Source: Thraustochytrium sp. TN22 (taxonomy: Eukaryota; Sar; Bigyra; Thraustochytrida; Thraustochytriidae). Taken from it: a DNA stretch of 23,884 nucleotides. The notes under the pieces are model-generated. The model had not been told where the DNA came from. It did not search any database and saw only the letters and a list, made by a program, of their open reading frames with translations. Location: NCBI GenBank assembly GCA_013306675.1, contig JABLUY010000380.1:1-23884 (forward strand), read 5' to 3'. Shown in pieces: positions 9,244 through 17,610 of this stretch (positions are counted from its first letter, which is position 1; each line of letters opens with the position of its first letter). The position numbers and the translations under genes are program-made.

Positions 9244-9680
9244 CAGGTCGTCTGGCTGATCTTCTTGCAGGTTTTCTCGCGGATCACTGTACCTGGTACT
9301 GATCGTGGTGTTGGCTTCGTGTGGCTCGACCTCTTCTGCGCCAACCAGCACGAAGACTCACAGTCAATGCGTCATGGTGCACTTGCCGAACGGGCAAGAA
9401 CAAAAGGATTGGAAGCGAAGCAATCAAGATGCTGTTTGTTTCGTCTTGCAGATCGTCTGGCTGATATTCTTGCAGATTTTCTCGCGGATCACCGTATTGC
9501 TCGTGGTGTTGGCTTCGTGTGGCTCGACCTCTTCTGCGCCAGCCAGCACGAGCACTCACAGTCAATGCATCATGGTACACTTGCCGAACGGCGCAAGAAC
9601 AAAAGGATTGAAAGCGAAGCAATCAAGATGCTGTTTGTTTTGATACGCGAAGCGAAGCAATCAAGATGCTGTTTGTTTCG
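9244..9680. repeat. 205 bp tandem repeat, two copies plus a third partial copy
   Basis: Copy 1 begins at 9244 and copy 2 at 9449, both opening CAG(G/A)TCGTCTGGCTGAT and ending AGCAATCAAGATGCTGTTTG. They share GTGTTGGCTTCGTGTGGCTC and CACTTGCCGAACGG internally. A short third copy of the tail (about 9648-9680) follows at once. The block ends 40 bases from the protease stop codon, so part may lie in that gene's 3' UTR. Substitutions and small indels make it non-coding in appearance. Confidence 0.9.
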
Positions 9681-9720
9681 ATTCGCTACTCACTGCGCGG
9701 CCAGGTTGGCTTCGTCTTCG

Positions 9721-11811
9721 TTAGTTGACACGCAGGGCGGAGGAGTGGTACTCCTCGGCCGGGGAGGCCTGCTCGAGGTCGCGCTTGAGGGAGTTGGCGC
9801 GGGGCGCCGACGGAGCAGAGTCGGTCTCGACGTTCTGGAGCGCACGGGACTTGCAATACCAGAGCGCAGCGATGGAGACCGTGCTGCAGAAGAAGATGAC
9901 GGTCAGTACGGTGGTGGCAATCTCCCAGGCAGAGGCCTTGCTGAGCGAGGCGGCCGAGTTGACGGAGAAGTCGACAACCTTGTAGGAGATGGCGCCGTCG
10001 CTGAAGACCGGCACGCTGGCGCTGACGTCGACCGGCTCGAAGTCCGCATAGACGTCGATCAGGTAGGTCGGCTTGGTGCCGCTGTTGGAGCTGCTGGAGC
10101 CCTTGCCCGAGGTCGAGTAGTCGACGCCCAGCTCGTACTCATCCGAGTTCTGGGGCCAGACCGAGTAGCCCATGTCGCGCAGCGAGGACACCGACAGGGT
10201 GGAGAGCGGCTGGCCGTGGCCGTACATGGTGCCAGTCATAATCTCGTCCTCAAAGACGGACTGCGACCAATGGTAGATGGAAGCGCCCGAGGTTGCATTC
10301 ACGTCGAGCGGCACCTCGGTGGCGTCCTCGGCGCCCACAAGCTGGTAGCCCCAGATGCCGCGCTTGCCGGTATAGGTGTTGCTGGCAGTATCGACGAGGC
10401 CAAAGGCATTCCAGAGCGAGCCAATGCCCAGGATGTGGCCGATCTCATGCTCGAAGATGGCGTCGAAGTGGTAGTGCTTCATCATGATCTCCGACTGCTC
10501 GTTGTCCGAGTTGATTGTCACCACGCCAACGCGGGTGAAGTAGGTGTCGTCGGACTTGGCGAAGATGCAAGGCTTGGCGGTCGCCATGGGGTTATCCGAG
10601 CCCTGGGCCACCACTTGGACCAGCACCAGCAGGTTGTCGACGCTGTCGCCAGCGCCGAACGTGTAGTCGATGCCGCAGTAGTTCGACAGGCTGGTGGCGG
10701 CATCAAAAGTGATGGCCTCGTGCTCCGTGCGGATGACGTTGCTCCAGTTGGCAGCGGCCGTGGCCAGAGCCGTGGTCAGGTAGTCGCTGTAGTCCGAGAG
10801 CGTGTTGCTCACCAGCGTCGCCTTAACGAAGGTGCCCGTCGTGTTGGTGGTGGTGGCGGACGAGGACGTGATGGTGAAGTCAATCACCTTGTACGCCACA
10901 GTGCCGTCGCTGAAGACCGGCACGCTGCTGCTCACGTCGATCGGGTCGAAGTCCGCGTAGAGGTCGATCAGGTACGTTGGCTTGGTGCGGTTGCTCGAGT
11001 TGCTTGCGCCCGCGTCCGTGCCGGAAGTTGAGTAGTCGACGCCAAGCTCGTAGCTGTCCGAGTTCTGCGGCCACACCGAGTAGCCCATGTCGCGCAGAGA
11101 GGAGACGGTCAGGCTCGACATGGGCTGCTCGTGGCCGTACATGCCGCCGGTCATGAGCTCATCGTCAAAGACCGACTGCGACCAGTGATAGACCGTGCCC
11201 GTGGTCTCGTTCGCGTCGAGAGGCACGCTGGTGGCGTCCTCCGCGCCGGTTAGCTGGTAGCCCCAGATGCCGCGACTACCCGTGTAGGTGTTGGAGTCCG
11301 CGTCCACGAGGCCGAAGGCGTTCCAGAGCGAGCCGATGCCCAGAATGTGGCCGATCTCGTGCTCGATGATGGCCTCGAAGTGGTAATGCTGAAGCATCTT
11401 GAGGGTCTGCGAGTTGTCCGAGTTGAGCGTCACCACGCCGACGCGAGTGAAGTAGGTGTCGCCCGTGGCGGCAAAGATGCAGGGCGTGGCCGTGGCCATC
11501 GGCGTGTCCGCGCCGTTGGCCACCATCTGGACCAGCACCAGCAGGTTGTCGACGATGTCGCCAGCGGCGAAAGTGTAGTCGATGCCGCAGTAGTCCGACA
11601 GGCTGGTGGCGGCGTCAAAGGTGATGGCCTCGTGCTCCGTGCGGATGACGTTGCTCCAATTGGCCGCAGCCGCCTGCATGGACGTGGTCAGGTAGTCGTT
11701 GTAGTCCGTGAGTGTGTTGCTCACGAGCTCGATCTCGACGAAGTTAGCCTTGGCCTGTACCGCGAGTAGCGCCATGGCCATCATCGAGATGAGGGCCGTG
11801 CGGGCCGCCAT
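9721..11811 (-). CDS. Membrane-anchored leishmanolysin-like (M8-type) zinc metalloprotease with two tandem catalytic domains
   Basis: This is a probable type I cell-surface or endosomal protease of 696 residues. A signal peptide covers 1-22 (mature start about Asn23). Two near-identical units follow, beginning at Phe24 and Phe328, offset by 304 residues. Each has a zinc helix HEIGHILGIGSLWNAFGL (H151/E152/H155 and H455/E456/H459). Each also has a downstream third-ligand candidate in YHWSQSVF (H209, H514) just before a met-turn-like MTGxMYGH and a SSLRDMGYSVWP closing segment. A stalk repeat (PTYLID.YADF...VPVFSDG) ends each unit. One transmembrane helix lies at about 631-652, with a 44-residue cytosolic tail. 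N-glycosylation sites such as NWS are present. The chosen ATG at 11811 has ACA before it and G after, and starts a good signal peptide; an in-frame ATG at 12192 would add UTR-like sequence. Both active sites look intact. Confidence 0.87.
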   Translation of the reverse strand: MAARTALISMMAMALLAVQAKANFVEIELVSNTLTDYNDYLTTSMQAAAANWSNVIRTEHEAITFDAATSLSDYCGIDYTFAAGDIVDNLLVLVQMVANGADTPMATATPCIFAATGDTYFTRVGVVTLNSDNSQTLKMLQHYHFEAIIEHEIGHILGIGSLWNAFGLVDADSNTYTGSRGIWGYQLTGAEDATSVPLDANETTGTVYHWSQSVFDDELMTGGMYGHEQPMSSLTVSSLRDMGYSVWPQNSDSYELGVDYSTSGTDAGASNSSNRTKPTYLIDLYADFDPIDVSSSVPVFSDGTVAYKVIDFTITSSSATTTNTTGTFVKATLVSNTLSDYSDYLTTALATAAANWSNVIRTEHEAITFDAATSLSNYCGIDYTFGAGDSVDNLLVLVQVVAQGSDNPMATAKPCIFAKSDDTYFTRVGVVTINSDNEQSEIMMKHYHFDAIFEHEIGHILGIGSLWNAFGLVDTASNTYTGKRGIWGYQLVGAEDATEVPLDVNATSGASIYHWSQSVFEDEIMTGTMYGHGQPLSTLSVSSLRDMGYSVWPQNSDEYELGVDYSTSGKGSSSSNSGTKPTYLIDVYADFEPVDVSASVPVFSDGAISYKVVDFSVNSAASLSKASAWEIATTVLTVIFFCSTVSIAALWYCKSRALQNVETDSAPSAPRANSLKRDLEQASPAEEYHSSALRVN

Positions 11812-12521
11812 TGTGCCAGCTCTTGTTGCTCGCTCTCTTCGAGTTTCCTCTGCGCTCGTTGCGGGTCTGCTGCTCAGGATGCCGCGGTCTGCGGTGGCGG
11901 CGTCGCGTCGCGTCGCGTCACGTCGCGCAGCGTTCGTTCGCCCGCGAAAGTCGCCGGGATGCTGGGCGAGAAGACATGCATCGCGCGGCACCTGCGCAAT
12001 TCGGCCCGACGGCGCGCCGGTTCGATGCATATGCGCCCTCACGCCGCCTCGCGCCCCGAGCGGCGGGTTCTCCAAGTGCGTGCCCAGCAAGCACTGTGGG
12101 GCAGGCGGGACCAGGTGCGCGTGGCGGCTCGTGTCATGCGAGCAGAGTGGGGCGGCTCGCGCGTGGCGCTGCGTGCGCGCTCGTGCGCGCATTCAGTGGA
12201 GACTGCCGCGCCAGAGGGAGGCCCGGGCCGCCCGGCCCATGCACGGCGATGTCGTCGAGGCTGTGAAGCGCAACGGGCGCGTGGCCGCCGCCACACGCTC
12301 CGTGATGCAAACGAAACGAGCGAGCGCTGCGCTGCACTGTGAGAAGTCTGGCGGCCCAGGGCGGCTGCGAACCACCAGGCTTCCTGTCGTCTTGGGGTGT
12401 TGCTGACCTCGGTCGCGTCTCAACGGAGACTCTGCCAGTGCCAGTGCACGCCAGCCGCCAGCGGTGACTACCCGACTGATGTGAGGCAGGTTTTCCCTGC
12501 TGGGTCAATGATTTCACACAG

Positions 12522-12522
<1 letters not shown>
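11812..12522. other. Intergenic region upstream of the protease; no supported gene
   Basis: It should hold the protease leader and promoter (left part) and the downstream end of the next minus-strand gene (right part). A CGTCG pentanucleotide run lies at 11901-11927. No conserved reading frame, tRNA or other RNA gene was seen. Confidence 0.5.
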
Positions 12523-12567
<45 letters not shown>

Positions 12568-12612
12568 GAGCACAGAGAGACAGACAGAGAGCACAGACAG
12601 AGAGAGCACAGA
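12523..12612. repeat. (GA)n / (CAGA)n compound microsatellite
   Basis: A GA run at 12524-12555 passes into CAGA and CAGAGAG units up to about 12612. It starts within about 10 bases of the neighbouring minus-strand stop codon (12623-12625). In that gene's mRNA it would be a CU-rich tract at the very start of the 3' UTR. Confidence 0.95.
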
Positions 12613-12622
12613 TGAAGTTCAT

Positions 12623-14461
12623 TCACACCAGCGTTGCCCGAACGGAGCGCCACGAAGCATGCGCATGGCTGAGATTGGCTCGACGTGATGCAAGGCTTGT
12701 CGGCGCGAGCGCCGACGTTGACGCAGTCAGCGAGACCGGGAGCGGACGGCGCTCGAAGTCAGCCTCATGCGCGGCTTGGATGCGCTTCTTGGGCGAAGGT
12801 AGTGCCAGCGCCACAACGCAAGGACCCTTCTGCGAACGACGGTTGTGCGGCGACCTACTGGGCGTCGGCGCGCGCGCCGCCGCGAAGGCAGCCACTGCCG
12901 CAGCCTCAACTTCAGCACCGCTCCCGCCCCTGCCACCGTTGCCGTCGCTGCTGCCCCACGCCTGGCGTGGGCCCGCCGCTGACGCATGGCCGCCGGTATT
13001 CGGGTCGAGTAGCCCGAGGTCTTGGGTTGCACGGCGAAGAAGCGGGGATGCTGCCAGGACAGCGTCGCGGTCCGCCTCGGAGTCCACGATGTTGCAGTAC
13101 ACCGGGATGTCGCGCGCCTGCACGACCTGGTCTTCGCTGTCGAGCATCTTGACGCGCAGGTTGCCGAGGTGCTCGGCCGAGCGCTCGCACGAGACGCGCA
13201 CCAGCGCCTCGCGCTCTAGGCCGACAGCCATCTCGCGCGGATCCAAGTAAATCTCCACGCCCGGCAGCCCATGGATGGAGATGGCGAGGTGGGTGGTGAA
13301 CGGGCAGGTGTTCTGCACGATGATGCGGAACGAGTGGCTCGAGCCACGGACCAGGACGCCCATATCTAGTGCCTCGCCATGAAACGGTAGCCAGCGCTTG
13401 CGATGACTTTCAAACTCGTACGGCGCGAGCAGTTCCAGGAGCTCTGGGTCCCACAGCTCGTCCGCTAGCCAGAACTGCTTGCGGTGCTGGCGCGCAGGGT
13501 CGTCCTCAAAGGACGGCAGGTCGTCCAACGAGAGCGCCACGGCAGCGCCGCCGTCCTTGCCGTACGGCCAATGCGGATCCGCATCCAGGCTGATGCGCGA
13601 CCAACGCTTCTTCTTGTTGGACACCATGCGAATGGCGGCGGCCGCGCTGGCCCCGGACGATGCACTGCCGGTGCTGGAGCGGCGGCGCTCCGCAGGACTT
13701 TTGCTGGTCGGGTCGTCCAGGGAGACTGGGGCGTGGCGGATGTTCTTGGTGGGGCGGTGTTTGCCATTGCGCGTCTTCTCGAGCGCCTCCAGGATTGCTA
13801 CGTGCTTGGGCGTGTTGCGAAGGTCCATGTAGTTTACGAGCTGCTCCACGCGGCCCTTGGGGTCTCCCTTAAAGGCGATGAGCGCGCAGCGCGCCAGAAC
13901 TTCCACGAAAGCGGCGTAGTCCAGCTCCGTCGCGTGGTCGTTGCGCCGCGCGCGCCGCTGCCTCTGCCAGGCGAAGTGCAGTCCGGCCTGGCTCACGATG
14001 GCCGGCACCAGGCCATAATTGCTCGCGAACGTCATGAGCTCCGTCAGCGAGACCGTGTTGTTCGCTACCTGGATCAGCTCCAGCGTGAGCGGTGCGTTCG
14101 CGTCCGTCAGCCCCGTGTTGACCGCGTTCGGCGTCAGCAGCCGTGAGTAGTACTCGAAAATGAGTCGCAGCGCGCCCGGCTTTTCGCTCGGCACGTCGCG
14201 GCACACGTACGAGCGCGTGTCGTAGAAGATGCGCACCTTGAAGAGCGGCTGCGTCTCGCGCTGCTCGCTCGCCTCCACGAAGCCCGCGTACTTGCGCGCG
14301 ATCGCCTTGTGCGATGCGAACCGCGGGTCCTGCACTGCCTTGGCCTTGTCCAGTGCGAACCTCACCAGGGCGTCCTCTAAGCGCGGCGTTGCGCTCGTCG
14401 CGCCCGCGCCGCCGCGCGCGCTGTTCTCCAAGGTCAGCGGCGCCAGTCGCGGTGGCGCCAT
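12623..14461 (-). CDS. Unfamiliar protein with EF-hand-like helical half and ASH/MSP-like beta domain; possibly ciliary
   Basis: No firm family is recognised for this 612-residue protein. Residues about 25-220 are mainly helical. One part (LELIQVANNTVSLTELMTFA...LDYAAFVEVLARCALIAF, ending near YMDL at 211-214) resembles the paired, degenerate EF-hand-like modules found in proteins of flagellated protists. Residues 235-300 are basic and disordered. Residues about 367-455 look like a beta-sandwich of the ASH/MSP type (GVLVRGSSHSFRIIVQNTCP, then a VEIYLDP turn and LVRVSCERSAEHLGNLRVKM). Such domains are common in ciliary and centrosomal proteins. The tail from about 470 is low-complexity Gly/Ala/Ser and may be poorly conserved. 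The ATG at 14461 has A at -3 and G at +4; the frame upstream opens only from a TTG. A cilium role is inference; an unrelated scaffold is possible. Confidence 0.7.
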   Translation of the reverse strand: MAPPRLAPLTLENSARGGAGATSATPRLEDALVRFALDKAKAVQDPRFASHKAIARKYAGFVEASEQRETQPLFKVRIFYDTRSYVCRDVPSEKPGALRLIFEYYSRLLTPNAVNTGLTDANAPLTLELIQVANNTVSLTELMTFASNYGLVPAIVSQAGLHFAWQRQRRARRNDHATELDYAAFVEVLARCALIAFKGDPKGRVEQLVNYMDLRNTPKHVAILEALEKTRNGKHRPTKNIRHAPVSLDDPTSKSPAERRRSSTGSASSGASAAAAIRMVSNKKKRWSRISLDADPHWPYGKDGGAAVALSLDDLPSFEDDPARQHRKQFWLADELWDPELLELLAPYEFESHRKRWLPFHGEALDMGVLVRGSSHSFRIIVQNTCPFTTHLAISIHGLPGVEIYLDPREMAVGLEREALVRVSCERSAEHLGNLRVKMLDSEDQVVQARDIPVYCNIVDSEADRDAVLAASPLLRRATQDLGLLDPNTGGHASAAGPRQAWGSSDGNGGRGGSGAEVEAAAVAAFAAARAPTPSRSPHNRRSQKGPCVVALALPSPKKRIQAAHEADFERRPLPVSLTASTSALAPTSLASRRANLSHAHASWRSVRATLV

Positions 14462-14520
14462 GCTGCGCGCTTGCAATCAAGCAGTGCCAGCGAGCGCACA
14501 CAAGCACGCACTCACACGCA

Positions 14521-14592
14521 ATGCGCGCGCGCGCGCGCACGCACGGACGCACGCACGCACGCACGCACGCACGCGCGCACGGCGCACGCACA
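14521..14592. repeat. Alternating purine-pyrimidine tract (GC)n/(GCAC)n
   Basis: A run of GCGCGC units passes into GCACGCAC repeats, almost perfectly alternating purine and pyrimidine. It begins 60 bases upstream of the start codon at 14461. Such tracts can adopt Z-DNA; any effect on the promoter is unproven. Confidence 0.85.
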
Positions 14593-14960
14593 GCGGGGGC
14601 TTGCGTTTGCAGCGCGAGAGCTCGAGCGCGCGCGCCTGGGCTGGCGCATCAGGATGGAGGACGCGTGTCCATCTTTTGCGAGCCCGCGCCCCTCCACTGT
14701 GGGGCAGGTGTGTACTAAGCGAAGTGGTTGTAACAGGGGAAAGCTCGGCAGGCGCCGCCTTTGCCTTTAAAATTGAGCGTTTGCCAGACCAAAGCAAACC
14801 AGACCCGGAGTGACAGTCACGCGACATGAGGGACGGAGGGGCGCTTCGTGACAGTAAGGTGAACCGATGCTGTGCAGCTTGCAGATGCGACGTAGCGTCG
14901 TTGTGAACTGGAGCACGCACCGCGATCGCATGGCGTCGCGCAGAGGCCTACCTCTGGCTC

Positions 14961-15008
14961 TAGTTAGCTAGTTAGAGCTAGCTAGAGAGAGTGGCTAGCT
15001 AGCTAGCG
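14961..15008. promoter_or_regulatory. CTAG/AGCT-rich cluster
   Basis: Dense overlapping TAGCTAG and AGCTAGC units lie about 500 bases upstream of the minus-strand gene starting at 14461. The similarity to other clusters near start codons is the only reason to suspect a regulatory role. Confidence 0.25.
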
Positions 15009-15510
15009 AATTCTAAATCAAAAGTCGTGTACAGAAGGTAGTTTCAGTGACGAACGAAGACGAGCTGCGGCCGCGCGGCCCGCGCCAGTCGCACCAAGCG
15101 GGCCCGCACCGAGCCGCGAAAACTTCATCGTTCGTAAACTGATCGCGACTCGTGTCGTGGAGCGCAGGACGGCCACATCGGACACTGCCAGCCCAGGACC
15201 CACCAACTCGGATTTCGTGGCCGCGCGCGCACACACACACTTGCAAGCTTGGCTTCACAGAACGCTGCTCGAACACGCGGCGTTCAAGGAGCTTTGCTGG
15301 GAGATTCCCGGCTAGCTCGGGTAGTGTAGTGGCTGCCTTGCAATTGCCTGAGACGCCTCCGTAGTCCAGCACGGCCGGGGGTGAGTGAGCTCTAAGAGAC
15401 TTTCCGGGAAAGCGAGGCGGCCGCGGGCCGTCGGATCAATGGTCGGGACAAGAGTGTGAGTGCCAGGGTGCTTGGCCCGGCCGTTGACGAGCTCTGCGTC
15501 GGTGGCACGC

Positions 15511-15633
15511 GATGCAGCGCAATCGCACCGAGGCTCGCCCGCTGCACAAGCGCTGCAGCGCACCCACATCGAGGCTTGACCGCTGCTCAAGCACTGCTGC
15601 GCAATCACATCAAGGCTTGACCTCTGCTCGAGC
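15511..15633. repeat. Three tandem 41 bp repeats
   Basis: Units at 15511-15551, 15552-15592 and 15593-15633 share the pattern GCAGCGCA..CAC(A/C)(T/G)CGAGGCT followed by CGCTGC(A/T)CAAGC, with several substitutions between copies. No gene overlaps them convincingly. Confidence 0.8.
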
Positions 15634-17294
15634 TTGAGGCCTCGCATTGCATAGCCGCGGCGCATGGCAAGGCCTCGTGAGCTCGGCTCGGCTGCGTCGT
15701 TGCAACCTCTTGAGCGACGCCTGATCGCTCGAGTCTAGCCTGGCAACTCGCTTCGGCTGGTCGGCATGGCTGGTTGGGGCTGAGTCCTGGCCTGCCGTGG
15801 CTGGCCATGGCCGAGCTGTCTGGCTGGCGTTAGCCGAGCCCCAATCGTTGGTTAGCCGAGGCCGAGCTCCAGTCCGGCTGCTCGCAGTCGAGCGCTGGCC
15901 CGTTTCGCGGAGACGGGGACCTTGCGGGGCTGAGATTGCAAATGTGATCCAGCTCGTGTAGAACACACGGTATTCATTTTCGTGGGCCCCGCCCCTCGCT
16001 GGACCATGACGCGCCGCTGCTCCAGCACGGCGCGGGCTGCAAGTGCAACGCGGGCGCCGTTGCCCGAAGCTGCGCCGCGCTCTCACTCCCACTTCAAGGT
16101 CCCTGGCTTGTCCTTGTCGGCTGCTCGCGCTCGCAACACTCCACTGCAATCGCAAGACTTTTCCTCAGCTCGTTGTCGAGCAGCCAGGCATTCAAGCGCA
16201 AGCTCGCGTCCTTTGATGCGGTGTGTTCCCCGCACGGCGATGGCAAGCGTGCCGTCCTGAGGGTCCCCTCTTTGGCAGATGTCCCGACCCGCCCCGCGTG
16301 GAAGCGGCCTTTGCGCTCGAGCCAGCGGCTGGCGTCTCGATCCCAGCTCAGACCACCCCCTTGGCTCGGTGTGATCGCCAAGGCCGTCGTCCGCGGCGAT
16401 CTTCGAGGGTCAGCCCGCTAGCTACTAGAAGAAGAGGCCGGCCACGGCCTTCTCGACCAAGGCCACGGAGCTGCCGCCCGCACCCTCGCACCGGACCCGG
16501 GAGACATGCTTATGACGTGGCTTCGCGGAGCCGGGTCTGGTGCACCTGGGGCAAGTTCCTGGCGCGTGGCGTCTCAGGCAAAGCAAAAACCTGGGAGTGC
16601 CTCCGCGCGGGCGCTCGCGACAGCTCGCCCGAGGTCGCGGTGCGCGCGCAAGAGTGGCAGACCTCGATCTGCGAGCCCGGGGCTGCGAAGGAATCTAGAA
16701 CGAGCGCGGCGGCGGAGCGGAGGACGTCGTCTTTTCTTTGCGTGCTACTTCTACGTAGAGTGGGCGTGGAGCGGCGGGCGGCGCGCGCGCACGTACTAGG
16801 CAGGTCCAGCGGACCTGGCAGGGTCGTCGCAGCCAGTGGCAGGCCGCCGAGCCCGTGCCAGCCCGGACTTGGGCTGACGCGACCTCGCCGTGCCGCGCAG
16901 TTCTCATCAGTGGTCGCGCGTGCCGTGTGCTTGGCTACCAGGTTCAGGCGCCTGCTCTGACCAGGGCAAGCTCACGCCGCGCCGTAGGAGGAGGGACCGC
17001 ATCTGCCCGCATCTGATCTCTTCTAAGTTCTCACGCGCGCAGCGGCGCGCTCCTCCAAGCTCCCGTCCACCCAGTACGCGGCCTCCGCGCCCACGTAGCT
17101 GAAGCCCTCCAGCGTCTGGTTCGCCTGTGTTTTGGGTCCTGCAACTTCCCCTTTTACAGATAGATCCCGGTCCGGCCCGCAACGAACCGGCGTTGCGTGA
17201 GCCTGCGAGTCTGAGCACAGCGTCTCGGCCGCTCTCGGGCAGCTCGACAAGACGCTTTGCGACCCGCCCCCTTGCCCTCGCTCGCTCGCTCTCT

Positions 17295-17320
17295 CGAGCT
17301 AGCTAGGAGCTACTAGCTGG
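17295..17320. promoter_or_regulatory. CTAG/AGCT-rich cluster upstream of the scramblase-like gene
   Basis: The sequence GAGCTAGCTAGGAGCTACTAGC lies about 290-315 bases before the ATG at 17611, directly after a run of CTCG/CTCT. It fits the recurring intergenic motif and could mark a promoter, but this is a pattern match only. Confidence 0.25.
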
Positions 17321-17610
17321 CAGGACAACCCGGAGCACCTGCTCGGCCACCGCCACTGGGCGAATCTGCAGCAGCCGCAGCCTCAGCAGCACCACCACCA
17401 GCGATTCGCCGTGGCCCAACCCGCACCCTTGGAGGCTTGGCCCGTGGTTGGACACGGCGTCATCGGCCGCATCTTAGTACGCCCTGGCGCACGGCTGGCG
17501 CACTGCTGGCGCACTGCGCTGGTCACGGAAGCTGGGGTAGGCGAGGCGGCGCTTTTTCCGCACCCGGGCTGCGGAGGCGCGGGGGACCGCGCGGCGCGCG
17601 ATCGAGCGCG

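Larger units (their letters stand above)
14462..17610. other. 3.1 kb divergent intergenic region; no firmly supported gene
   Basis: This is the largest gap in the window, between divergently transcribed genes. It holds a GCAC/GC alternating tract (14521-14592), CTAG/AGCT clusters (14961-15008, 16417-16428, 17295-17320) and three 41 bp repeats (15511-15633). Short stretches show high third-position GC. They include minus 17035-17124 (flanked by CAG and GTGAGA) and plus 16429-16503. None joins into a convincing gene, and the base composition makes such stretches expected by chance. A plus-strand frame at 16223-16960 starts with GTG and resembles no known family. Confidence 0.5.

Noticed and set aside
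9208-11031. Plus-strand open frame of 607 codons opposite the protease
   Set aside because: Its repeated Val/Gly/His/Asp-rich content is the antisense of the two catalytic units; the sense strand has signal peptide, active sites and membrane anchor.
12092-14708. Shared 14-mer CACTGTGGGGCAGG at 12092-12105 and 14695-14708, each 230-285 bases upstream of a minus-strand gene
   Set aside because: About one such 14-base match is expected by chance in a window this size, more with GC bias.
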